Source of the DNA: Haliea sp.
GTDB lineage: Bacteria; Pseudomonadota; Gammaproteobacteria; Pseudomonadales; Halieaceae
NCBI GenBank assembly: GCA_024642245.1
Contig: JAHEBM010000004.1
Span: 1 to 64,000 of the forward strand
Reading direction: 5' to 3'
Length of the DNA: 64,000 nucleotides
The translations under genes were made by a program, and so were the position numbers. Positions 8,055 through 15,744 of this stretch are shown here, piece after piece (within the stretch, counting starts at the first letter, position 1; every line of letters begins with the position of its first letter). The notes under the pieces were generated by a model. The model did no database searches. It was not told the DNA's origin and worked only from the letters and a program-made list of their open reading frames with translations.

Positions 8055-9941
8055 CTAGAAAGCGTATCTCATCCCGGCGTAAGCCGCGGCTGAACTGGTA
8101 TTGTAGGTGGGAACTTCCTGATAGTCCTCATCCAGCGCGTTTTCCAGCCGGCCGTACACCTGCAAGCCCGGTGCCAGCTGGTAATTGGCTGTCAGTTCCA
8201 GTACCTGGTAGTCATCCAGTTGGGATCCATCGATATCCTGGGCGCCCCGGGATGATCGCCAGGCCGCGCCCAGCGCCAGGTCATCGTTGAGCAGTTGCCA
8301 GTTGAGGCCCAGGTTGGCCAGGTGTTCGGGACGATAGGGCCGGCGGCTGCCGGTGCTGGTTTTGGTGTCGTTGAAAGTGTAGTTGGTATTGAGGGACAGG
8401 TTTTGCGTCACCGGCCACTGCGCCACCAGTTCCACTCCGCTCGAGTCAGTGTCGCCGCTGCGCTGTAAATAGCCCGAGTAGTCTGCCTGGTCGAAATAAA
8501 TCTCGTCCTCGACTTTCTGGTCGAAATATACCGCCTCCAGATAGACCCCGGAAGACGCCAGCCAGGACAGGCCCAGGTCATAGCCTTCGCTTTGTTCCTC
8601 CTTCAGCGTGGTGTTCGAAGCGGGGGGATAGGCAAAGCTGCCGCTGTTGTAGGAAATTTCGTAGAGGCTGGGCGCGCGAAAGCCGGTGCCATAGGCGCTC
8701 TTCAGTTTAAGCTCCCCATCGTTGAGCGGGATCAGGTAGGCGCCACTCACCCGGTAGGACGAATGGGTGCCAAAGTCGTCGTTGTCGTCATAGCGGGTAC
8801 CGGCGGTGACGAAAACCCGGTCGCCGAAACCGCCCTGGTATTCCAGGTAATAACCGTTCTGGTCGCGAGTTTCATCGCTGGCACCATCGTCTATGGACTG
8901 CCTTTCCAGGTCCACGCCGTACACCAGGCGCAGGCCGTCACTGTAGCCGAAACTGCCCAGGTAGCTGCTGCGTTCCAGTTGCCCCTTCGTCCCGAAACTG
9001 AACTGGCCTGCGGAGTAAAACGACCGGTCGGTGTCGCTGCTATTGTGGCTGAGCTGGTGAGTGAACCGTCCCGCGCTGTAGTCCGCAGCCATGCGCCAGG
9101 CCTGTTGCTCGTAGTCATCGCTGCAACGGTCGGTGGGTTCACCAGTATCCGTGGTATAGCAGTCATCGAAGTGGTTTTCACCATCCACCGTGCGCCCTAC
9201 CAGGCTCAGTCGCAGTGCTTCGGTAGCGTTGAAACCGAGTCGAGCGTTCAGTGTGCTGTTGTCGTAGCCGTCCTTGTCTCCCAGGCGGGTGTCAGTGGTG
9301 CGGGCGTTAAACCCGTCGGTCCGGTAATCCGTGCCGGATAAGTTGAAGTCCACTACCTCGCTGCCGCCGCCGAGGTTGGCCGCTACCTGCCGGCTGTCGT
9401 AGCGACCGCCCTCGGCGCTGACTTCACCGCCCAGGCCCTGGGTAGGCGATATCGTCGTGATGCTCACCACGCCCCCGGCGTCCGCGCCATACATCAGGCC
9501 CTGTGGACCCCGCAGTATCTCTACCCGTTGTATGCCTGAACTCAGCAGGTGTTCGAAACGGGGGCTTACCTGGGGCCCTGACGTATCGGAGATATCGATG
9601 CCATCCAGCAGTACCAGGGTACGGTAGCCCTCCTCGCCGCGGATGCGCAGGGCGGCCGCGCTGCCGGTACCCCCTGTGTTGGTAACGGAAACACCGGGCT
9701 GGGTACGCAGCACGTCGTAGAGCGAGGTGAACCCCAGCTGGCCAATCTCCTCCTGGGTCACTACCGAGATCGAAGTGCCGACTTCTCGCAGGGCCATCGG
9801 TATGCGCGAGGAAGTCACCACCACTTCTTCCAACTGCGCGGCGGCCAATGCGGCTGGGCAGGCTCCCACGGCGAGAGTCATCAGGGTGCGAATTAAAAAC
9901 GCGGGGCGTGCCGAGGCACAGCGGGATAAGAATATGCTCAT
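8055..9941 (-). CDS. btuB: TonB-dependent cobalamin receptor
   Basis: The 628-residue outer-membrane receptor has a signal peptide (about 1-34), a TonB box region QLEEVVVTSSRIPMALREVG, a plug with LVLLDGIDISD and VEILRGPQGLMYGADAGGVV, and a barrel ending in MRYAF. Its length matches BtuB (about 600) and is shorter than siderophore receptors. It takes up B12 across the outer membrane and hands it to BtuF. The ATG at 9941 follows TGAGGACC. A 250-nt leader with a cobalamin riboswitch precedes it, so adenosylcobalamin should repress the operon. Confidence 0.94.
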   Translation of the reverse strand: MSIFLSRCASARPAFLIRTLMTLAVGACPAALAAAQLEEVVVTSSRIPMALREVGTSISVVTQEEIGQLGFTSLYDVLRTQPGVSVTNTGGTGSAAALRIRGEEGYRTLVLLDGIDISDTSGPQVSPRFEHLLSSGIQRVEILRGPQGLMYGADAGGVVSITTISPTQGLGGEVSAEGGRYDSRQVAANLGGGSEVVDFNLSGTDYRTDGFNARTTDTRLGDKDGYDNSTLNARLGFNATEALRLSLVGRTVDGENHFDDCYTTDTGEPTDRCSDDYEQQAWRMAADYSAGRFTHQLSHNSSDTDRSFYSAGQFSFGTKGQLERSSYLGSFGYSDGLRLVYGVDLERQSIDDGASDETRDQNGYYLEYQGGFGDRVFVTAGTRYDDNDDFGTHSSYRVSGAYLIPLNDGELKLKSAYGTGFRAPSLYEISYNSGSFAYPPASNTTLKEEQSEGYDLGLSWLASSGVYLEAVYFDQKVEDEIYFDQADYSGYLQRSGDTDSSGVELVAQWPVTQNLSLNTNYTFNDTKTSTGSRRPYRPEHLANLGLNWQLLNDDLALGAAWRSSRGAQDIDGSQLDDYQVLELTANYQLAPGLQVYGRLENALDEDYQEVPTYNTSSAAAYAGMRYAF

Positions 9942-10049
9942 GGCAGGTCCTCAAAAGCCAGTTGGGCGGCAATGAGGGAGGAATCCGGGAAACACCGTGC
10001 GCGACTGCACGGGGCAACCGTATGTGAAGCCCTCCGCTTCATCGTTGCG

Positions 10050-10192
10050 TAACGCCAGGCAGGTATCGGGCTCACAGCCGAAGGCTGTATACCGTTGCGG
10101 GGGCAGCGGTGGATTGGCCCGGGGGGCCTGCCACACTTCCCATTTAACCCACCCAGCGGTTCTGCTTGCAGCCGCGGTGAGCACCTGGTTCG
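10050..10192 (-). promoter_or_regulatory. Cobalamin riboswitch (AdoCbl aptamer) controlling btuB
   Basis: Read on the minus strand, the leader shows the conserved blocks in order: AACCAGGTGC near 10190-10181, GGGAA at 10141-10137, the internal loop GCCCCCGCAACGGTA around 10104-10090, and the B12 box GAGCCCGATACCTGCC at 10073-10058. The outer stem closes near 10192 and 10050. Downstream, between the aptamer and the btuB ATG, are perfect hairpins GAAGC-GGAGG-GCTTC and CCGTGC-AGTCGC-GCACGG. No U-tract follows, so control is more likely at translation initiation. The ligand expected for the family is adenosylcobalamin. Confidence 0.92.
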
Positions 10193-10198
10193 GGCGCG

Positions 10199-10227
10199 AC
10201 TCTAGGGTGTCATGTGGTCTTTGTCAA
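10199..10227 (-). promoter_or_regulatory. Sigma70 promoter of the btuB operon
   Basis: On the minus strand TTGACA (10227-10222) and TAGAGT (10204-10199) are spaced by exactly 17 nt. Transcription would begin near 10192, just before the riboswitch aptamer. A perfect -35 and ideal spacing make this the clearest promoter in the window. Confidence 0.75.
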
Positions 10228-10270
10228 TGAGTGGGGCCCGGGTCGCCACCGGGAGCGCCGTCCACGCCCC

Positions 10271-10320
10271 CGTGTGGAATTCGTATTCGACCCGTCCGCA
10301 CGTGTAGAATTCGTGTTCTA
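10271..10320 (+). repeat. Two tandem 20-bp boxes with dyad symmetry (putative operator)
   Basis: Copy 1 is at 10271-10290 (CGTGTGGAATTCGTATTCGA) and copy 2 at 10301-10320 (CGTGTAGAATTCGTGTTCTA). They match at 17 of 20 positions with a period of exactly 30 bp. Copy 2 contains the inverted repeat TAGAA-N6-TTCTA. The pair lies 24-73 bp upstream of the DUF501 start. The arrangement suggests a dimeric regulator bound on one face of the helix; no regulator gene is adjacent. Confidence 0.5.
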
Positions 10321-10343
10321 TCGGGGTAACGGACAAACGGCTT

Positions 10344-10865
10344 TTGACGGTAAGCTTGCAACAGCGCAATCAGGTGGCCACCCTGCTGGGTCGGGAGCCC
10401 AGGGGGCTGGAGGAAATAGTGGTGTCCTCGCCCGACGGCAGCCCCATGGTGATTCGGGTCGCCTCACTGGTCGATGACACGCCTTTCCCAACACTGTTCT
10501 GGCTGGTCGATCCCGGACTGTCCTATCGCATCGACCAGGCGGAGGCCGGCGGGCTCATAAAACGCCTGCAAGGTCGTATCGATGCCGATCCGCAGCTGCA
10601 GCGGCAGATGCGCGCGGATCACCTGGCGCACATCGCCCTGCGAGATGGCTATATGCCGGCGGCCGTGCGGCAGCAACTCCAGACACTGGGTTACGGCCGG
10701 GTCCTGGACAAAAAAGGGATCGGCGGGATCGCCGACCACAAGCGCATTCGCTGCCTGCACACCTGGTACGCGGCTCATCTGGTCGTGGCCAATACGGTGG
10801 GGCGATTGCTCGATGACTGGTGGTTGGCCGGTGAACGCGTTGACAGCCAGCGAACAGATTTATAG
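10344..10865 (+). CDS. DUF501 family protein
   Basis: This 173-residue protein resembles the DUF501 family, of unknown function: GREPRGLEEIVVSS, PMVIRVASLVDDTPFPTLFWLVDP and the late segment GIGGIADHKRIRCLHTWYA match the family pattern of a short alpha/beta domain with a conserved TPFPTLFW core. The predicted start is a TTG at 10344; another TTG lies four codons on, and neither has a clear ribosome-binding site. It is the first gene after the two tandem 20-bp boxes and lies 26 bp upstream of the cytochrome gene, so it may share its transcript. No signal peptide is visible; it should be cytoplasmic. Confidence 0.78.
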   Translation: MTVSLQQRNQVATLLGREPRGLEEIVVSSPDGSPMVIRVASLVDDTPFPTLFWLVDPGLSYRIDQAEAGGLIKRLQGRIDADPQLQRQMRADHLAHIALRDGYMPAAVRQQLQTLGYGRVLDKKGIGGIADHKRIRCLHTWYAAHLVVANTVGRLLDDWWLAGERVDSQRTDL

Positions 10866-10891
10866 CTTGCGTGTATCAATAGGACAAACGG

Positions 10892-11275
10892 ATGCGGACA
10901 ATGGCAAAAAAATGGCCCCGATCACAGTTATTTGCAGCTCCTGTCGCCGCGTTGGCCCTGCTGTGCGGCTGTGGCGACGGGCCGGGCGCTCCCCCTGCTG
11001 CCGAGGCTGTGAGCCGCACCTTGCAGCCACAGGACACGGCGCTTGCCGCTGTCTATCAACGCAGTTGTGCCAGTTGCCACACGGTGGCCGCAACCGGCGC
11101 ACCCCTGACAGGGGACCCCATGGCGTGGGCGCCGCGGATGGGAAAGGGCATGGACACCCTGGTAAACAACGTGGTGAACGGCTTCGGCGGTATGCCACCC
11201 TTCGGGCTGTGCATGGATTGTGATGTGGCTCAATTCGAGGCATTGATCCAGTTCATGGCCACGGCGGGGGAGTAG
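10892..11275 (+). CDS. Cytochrome c5-like monohaem lipoprotein
   Basis: The 127-residue protein has a lipoprotein-type signal (LALLC, lipidated Cys about 25) and one c-type haem motif CASCH (Cys59, Cys62, His63). The likely axial Met101 lies in GGMPPFGLCMDCD, where the extra Cys107/Cys110 pair is the hallmark of cytochrome c5. It should be anchored in a membrane facing the periplasm and shuttle electrons. It is followed after 4 nt by a Tat-exported flavoenzyme, so it is a plausible electron acceptor for that oxidation. That partnership is inference from gene order. Confidence 0.88.
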   Translation: MRTMAKKWPRSQLFAAPVAALALLCGCGDGPGAPPAAEAVSRTLQPQDTALAAVYQRSCASCHTVAATGAPLTGDPMAWAPRMGKGMDTLVNNVVNGFGGMPPFGLCMDCDVAQFEALIQFMATAGE

Positions 11276-11279
11276 GGCC

Positions 11280-12671
11280 GTGCTGAATCGCAGGGGTATG
11301 TTGCAGGCACTGGTGGCGGCGGCGCTCGGCTCGAGTGCCGTGAGTCTCGCCAGTGGGTCTGCGGTGGCCGCAGACAGTCAGCGCCGGCTGCCCTGGCGCA
11401 ACTGGTCGGGCTCGCAACAGTGCCTGCCCGGCGCGCGGGTCGCACCGGCCTCGGTAGCCCAGTTGCAGGAACTGGTGGCCGGTGCCCCCGGTGTGGTCCG
11501 GGCCGTGGGGGCGGGCCATTCCTTTACCCCGCTGGTGCCCACGGACGGCACCATCGTTTCCCTGGCGCGGCTCACAGGACTGGTGGAGCACGATTCGCGC
11601 ACCCTTCAGGCCACCCTGTGGGCCGGCAGTCGACTCGGCGACATCGGGGGACCCCTGGAGCAGGCGGGACAGGCCCTGGTGAACATGCCCGATATAGACG
11701 AGCAGTCCCTGGCGGGCTGTCTCGCCACCGCAACCCACGGTACCGGGGCGGGTATCGGCTGCATGTCGTCATTTGTCGAGGGCCTGCAGCTGGTTGACGC
11801 CAGGGGAGACCTGGTGGAGTGCGATCGCCTGCGCAACCCTGAGCTCTTTGCTGCCGCCCGCGTATCACTGGGCACGCTCGGCATTATCACTCAGGTGAAG
11901 CTGCAAAACCTCGCGCCCTATCGGCTGCGACGCGAGACCGTCTGGCGAGAATTCGACGAGATACTGGAAATAGCAGAGTCAGAGGCCGACAAACACCGCA
12001 ATTTCGAATTCTACTATGTGCCTTTTTCGGGCATGGGATTTACCGATGCCCATGACTTGAGCGATGACCCGGTCAGCTCCACCGAAAAAATCGATGGCAA
12101 TGAAGGTGTCCGGGACCTGCAGCTGGCGCGAGACTGGCTGGACTGGTCGCCACGATTGCGCGAACTGGTGCTGGGGTCTTATATGAAGACCCTGGGCGAT
12201 GAGGTAACCGTCGCGAATTCATGGAAAAATTATGCCAGTGAACGCAATGTGCGCTTCAACGAAATGGAATACCACTTGCCAAGGGAGCATGGCCTCAAGG
12301 CGCTGAGGGAAGTGCGCCTGGCACTGGAAACCCGCCATCCAGAAGTGTTCTTTCCGATCGAGGTGCGCTACGTGAAGCACGATGATATCTGGCTCAGCCC
12401 TTTTTATGAACGCGACTGTTGCTCCATAGCAGTACACCGCTTTTTCGAAGAGGACTACGTACCCTATTTCAGGACGATCGAACCGATTTTCCGCAAATAC
12501 CATGGCCGCCCGCACTGGGGTAAACTCAATACCCTGCAACAAGCCGACTTTCGTAAACTCTATCCGCGCTGGGAGGACTTTGCCGCCGTGCGCAGGGAGA
12601 TGGATCCCCGGGGGCGCTTCCTCAACCCCTATCTCGCCGGGCTGTTTGCCAGTAACGGGGCAGGGCAGTGA
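11280..12671 (+). CDS. Tat-exported FAD-binding oxidoreductase (D-arabinono-1,4-lactone oxidase family)
   Basis: This 463-residue vanillyl-alcohol-oxidase-fold flavoprotein begins with a twin-arginine-type signal (NRRGMLQALVAAALG, cleavage near residue 30). The FAD domain covers about 45-215, with AVGAGHSFTPL, in which His80 is at the position that binds FAD covalently in aldonolactone and alditol oxidases, and GCLATATHGTG. The C-terminal substrate domain ends with the family motif GRPHWGK and DPRGRFLNPYL. It should oxidise a lactone or polyol-like hydroxyl group outside the cytoplasm. The next gene overlaps by 4 nt (GTGA), indicating translational coupling. The true substrate is not deducible. 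Confidence 0.88.
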   Translation: MLNRRGMLQALVAAALGSSAVSLASGSAVAADSQRRLPWRNWSGSQQCLPGARVAPASVAQLQELVAGAPGVVRAVGAGHSFTPLVPTDGTIVSLARLTGLVEHDSRTLQATLWAGSRLGDIGGPLEQAGQALVNMPDIDEQSLAGCLATATHGTGAGIGCMSSFVEGLQLVDARGDLVECDRLRNPELFAAARVSLGTLGIITQVKLQNLAPYRLRRETVWREFDEILEIAESEADKHRNFEFYYVPFSGMGFTDAHDLSDDPVSSTEKIDGNEGVRDLQLARDWLDWSPRLRELVLGSYMKTLGDEVTVANSWKNYASERNVRFNEMEYHLPREHGLKALREVRLALETRHPEVFFPIEVRYVKHDDIWLSPFYERDCCSIAVHRFFEEDYVPYFRTIEPIFRKYHGRPHWGKLNTLQQADFRKLYPRWEDFAAVRREMDPRGRFLNPYLAGLFASNGAGQ

Positions 12672-13933
12672 AGCGCCGTTCGCTGATAATCGGCGGGGCA
12701 ACCGCGCTCGGCCTGGGGTGGCTGCTGCGGCCGGGTGAGACAGGCGCAGGGCACAGCCCCTACTTCCGCGACCTCAGTGGCGCGCTGGACAAGGCAGGGC
12801 TGGCCAAACCCTCACTGGTGATAGACCGCCAGCGCCTGCTGGCGAATATTCACACGCTGGCAGGGCATGTGCAGGGTCGCTTCAATTATCGCATCGTGGC
12901 CAAGTCGCTGCCTTCGGTGCCGCTGCTGGGCGCGGTAATGCAGGCCACCGGCAGTGACCGCCTGATGCTGTTTCACCAGCCTTTTATCAACCAGGTGGCA
13001 CACCACTTCCCCCGCGCCGATGTCCTGCTGGGCAAGCCCATGCCGGTGGTGGCCGCACACAACTTTTATCGCCAGTTCAATGGTGGGGATTTCGCCCCCG
13101 AGCGCCAGCTGCGCTGGCTGCTCGATACACCCGAGCGCGTCAGTCAGTACGATGAACTGGCGCGCGCCCTGGGGCAGGACATGCTCGCCTGCATCGAGCT
13201 CGACGTCGGCCTGCACCGGGGAGGTGTAAGCAGTGACCAGCAACTGGTTGCGATGCTGGACCTGATAGACCAATCGCCGAGGCTTAAATTCAGCGGTTTT
13301 ATGGGTTATGAACCCCATATCGTGAAAGTACCGTTGGGCAGTGCGCAGGACTATCGGGACACGGCGATGGCGGTGTACCAGCACTATGTCGATGTGGCCA
13401 GGGCGCGCCTGGGGCAACGCTGGCCGCAGGATGTGTTGCTCAACGCCGGCGGCAGTCCCACGTACCAGATGTACAACGAGGGAAGCTATCCCTTCAATGA
13501 GCTTGCCGCTGGCTCCTGCCTGGTCAAGCCCACTGACTTTGACCTGCCGACCCTGGCGGACCACGAGGCCGCCTGCTACATCGCCACCCCCGTACTCAAG
13601 AGCCTCGATACACTGCAGATACCCGGTATCGACCTCGGCGCAGTGCAGTCCCTGTGGGACCCCAACCGCGCGCGCACGTTTTTCACTTACGGCGGCTATT
13701 GGAAGGCACTCCCGGAATCGCCCCCGGGCCTGGTGTATAACAGCCTTTTCGGTCGCTCCACCAACCAGGAAATGCTCAACGGCTCACGCAATATCCACCT
13801 GCAGCCGGATGACTGGGTTTTCCTGCGCCCCACCCAGAGCGAGTTTGTGTTCCTGCAGTTTGGCGATATCGCCGTCTACGACAATGGGTCCATTGCCGAA
13901 CGCTGGCCGGTGTTTTCCGAGCAGGCCAGCTGA
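12668..13933 (+). CDS. Exported fold-type III PLP enzyme (DSD1/D-threonine aldolase-like)
   Basis: The 421-residue protein starts with a twin-arginine-like signal (KRRSLIIGGATALGLGWLL) and then an alanine-racemase-type barrel. Lys79 in RIVAKSLPS is the expected PLP lysine, and CIELDVGLHRGGV and LNAGGSPTYQMY match the D-threonine aldolase/D-serine dehydratase family. In characterised members a C-terminal HxC or HxD pair binds a divalent metal; here the aligned segment reads PTQS (388-391), so the metal site appears lost. The GTG start overlaps the upstream oxidase stop. Export of a PLP protein needs the Tat route because the cofactor is loaded in the cytoplasm. The reaction could be a racemase, deaminase or aldolase type on an amino compound. 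Confidence 0.82.
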   Translation: MKRRSLIIGGATALGLGWLLRPGETGAGHSPYFRDLSGALDKAGLAKPSLVIDRQRLLANIHTLAGHVQGRFNYRIVAKSLPSVPLLGAVMQATGSDRLMLFHQPFINQVAHHFPRADVLLGKPMPVVAAHNFYRQFNGGDFAPERQLRWLLDTPERVSQYDELARALGQDMLACIELDVGLHRGGVSSDQQLVAMLDLIDQSPRLKFSGFMGYEPHIVKVPLGSAQDYRDTAMAVYQHYVDVARARLGQRWPQDVLLNAGGSPTYQMYNEGSYPFNELAAGSCLVKPTDFDLPTLADHEAACYIATPVLKSLDTLQIPGIDLGAVQSLWDPNRARTFFTYGGYWKALPESPPGLVYNSLFGRSTNQEMLNGSRNIHLQPDDWVFLRPTQSEFVFLQFGDIAVYDNGSIAERWPVFSEQAS

Positions 13934-13941
13934 GCTGCCAC

Positions 13942-14541
13942 GTGGCTTATCGCGTTCCCGCCGGTGTCTTTGAAACAGAGTGGGTGGTTAAAAAGAGCCG
14001 CTTTATAGCCCGGGTCGTGCCGGTCACAGGCCGCGAACAGGTCAATGCTGCCGTCCAGCAGGCGCGTCGTGATTACCCGGATGCGCGCCACCACTGCTGG
14101 GCCTACCTGCTGGGCAGGCCCGAGGATGCCGCCAGCGCCGGCATGAGTGACGACGGTGAACCGGCAGGCACCGCGGGGAAACCCATTCTCAACGTATTGC
14201 AACACGGCGATGTCGGCAATGTGCTGGTGGTGGTCATTCGCTACTTCGGCGGTATCAAGCTGGGAGCAGGTGGCCTGGTGCGTGCCTACGGCAGCGCGAC
14301 CCGGCAGGCCCTGGAAGCCGCGCCTGCGATTGAGCAAAGGGAGTTGTTGGTCTTGTCCGTCACCGGGGATTTCGCGGCTGAGCAGTCCCTGCGCCACCTC
14401 CTGCCGGAACTCCAGGGGGAACTGCTCGCGGTAGATTACAGCAGCCGGGTGACGCTTACGGTGGCTATTCCGGGCGAGCAGGTCGAGCAGCTGAGAGCGT
14501 TTTGCAACGCCAACGGCATGGTACTGGGCGAATCGCTTTGA
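13942..14541 (+). CDS. yigZ: IMPACT/YigZ family protein
   Basis: The 199-residue protein has the two-domain YigZ layout. The N-terminal UPF0029 domain (about 1-115) shows KKSRFIARV, DARHHCWAYLLG, SDDGEPAGTAGKP and the hallmark VIRYFGGIKLGAGGLVRAYG. A C-terminal ferredoxin-like domain (DUF1949) follows. The family is related to eukaryotic IMPACT, a regulator of eIF2-alpha kinase signalling; the bacterial role is unclear. The GTG start at 13942 lies 8 nt after the PLP-enzyme stop. It converges with the CorA-like gene, with only 2 nt between the stops. Confidence 0.92.
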   Translation: MAYRVPAGVFETEWVVKKSRFIARVVPVTGREQVNAAVQQARRDYPDARHHCWAYLLGRPEDAASAGMSDDGEPAGTAGKPILNVLQHGDVGNVLVVVIRYFGGIKLGAGGLVRAYGSATRQALEAAPAIEQRELLVLSVTGDFAAEQSLRHLLPELQGELLAVDYSSRVTLTVAIPGEQVEQLRAFCNANGMVLGESL

Positions 14542-14543
14542 CC

Positions 14544-15515
14544 CTATAGCCATTTCTTGCGCTTGAAGATATAGACCAACAAGGTGGCGGTGCTGCCCAT
14601 GGCCGCCAGAGCGAAGAAATAGCCGTATTTCAACCTGAGTTCGGGCATGTTCTCAAAGTTCATGCCGTAAAGGCCGGCGAGAAAACTCAGCGGTACGAAT
14701 ATGGCGGTAATGATCGTCAGAATCTTCATCGTGGTATTGAGTTCGTGTGAACTGATGGAGATATAACCCTCCACCAGGTCACCGCAGATTTCATAGTACA
14801 TGCTGGTCAGGCTGAACAGGCGCTCACAGCGATCGAGCAGGGCGCGCCACAAGTGGCGATTTTTGTCCTGGCCGGTGCCCAGGTATCGCGGTTCCTCGCC
14901 CAGAATCTCTTCAAGCAGGCGGTTATGGTAATTGAAGATGCGCCGCAGTTTGCGCAGTTCCGAGCGATAGCCCACCAGTTCCGCCATGATGCTGTCGGAG
15001 GGCCGGCTGAGCAGGCTCTCTTCCAGTTCGCCCAGGTGGCTTTCAAAGGCGAGTATTTTCTGGAGATAGCGGTCCGAGGCGTAATCCATGATTTGCAAGG
15101 CCAGGCTGCCCGGGTCGGTCGCGACCCGCTCGCCCTCGAATTCAGACCAGGCCTTGCTGATGCTCAGGGAGTCGCCCCGGTGGATGGTGACAAGATAGTT
15201 TTCGCCGACGAAAAACCCGATCTGCTGGGGCTTGAGTACCAGGTGTTCGTTGAGCTCGATTATGCCGCGAAACAAGATGAAGGTATTGCTGTCGAATTCC
15301 AGCAGCTTCGGTGGCTGGCGCACCTGCTGTATGTCATTGATGGCTATTTCATGGCAGCCCAGCTCGAGCAGCCGGGTCTTCATGTCAGCGCTGATGTCGC
15401 CTTCGATATCCAGCCACAATTTCCCTGCGGGCTCCGCTTGCCACTGCAGCAGTAGTTCCTTTTCCCCCTCGCGTATGCTGCCCTGGGGATCCTGTATCTT
15501 GGTGCGTATTTTCAT
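14544..15515 (-). CDS. CorA/ZntB-family metal ion transporter
   Basis: The 323-residue protein has a cytoplasmic alpha/beta N-terminal domain, a long helical stalk (about 150-260) and two C-terminal transmembrane helices. The first ends in the pore motif YGMNF (CorA consensus GMN), and a basic tail FKRKKWL follows the second. It should carry a divalent cation such as Mg2+, Co2+, Ni2+ or Zn2+. The ZntB branch is suggested by the opening sequence pattern but the two branches cannot be separated by eye. The ATG at 15515 is chosen over one 21 codons upstream because AGGAAA precedes it and family similarity starts there. Confidence 0.88.
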   Translation of the reverse strand: MKIRTKIQDPQGSIREGEKELLLQWQAEPAGKLWLDIEGDISADMKTRLLELGCHEIAINDIQQVRQPPKLLEFDSNTFILFRGIIELNEHLVLKPQQIGFFVGENYLVTIHRGDSLSISKAWSEFEGERVATDPGSLALQIMDYASDRYLQKILAFESHLGELEESLLSRPSDSIMAELVGYRSELRKLRRIFNYHNRLLEEILGEEPRYLGTGQDKNRHLWRALLDRCERLFSLTSMYYEICGDLVEGYISISSHELNTTMKILTIITAIFVPLSFLAGLYGMNFENMPELRLKYGYFFALAAMGSTATLLVYIFKRKKWL

Positions 15516-15641
15516 GCGCTCGGAATTTCCTGTTTCGTGTTTTTGATCGCAAAAAATGTGCGGCTTATCGTCGATCATAGCATTACAGGCACGGGTGTTG
15601 TCACGTCGGGAAGGTGTTACAGCGCCCTTGGCAGAATTTGC

Positions 15642-15669
15642 TTGTCAGCGGCAGCCGACACTCTAGAAT
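15642..15669 (+). promoter_or_regulatory. Candidate promoter of the ATP-grasp/alpha-E operon
   Basis: TTGTCA (15642-15647), 16-nt spacer, TAGAAT (15664-15669). The start codon lies 75 nt downstream and is preceded by GGAGG. Confidence 0.5.
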
Positions 15670-15744
15670 GGGTCATGCTGGAGGCTCGTGTCTGCCTTAT
15701 TCAAGTAGCCCCTTACCCGTCTTTTCCTGGAGGATTCATCGGAC

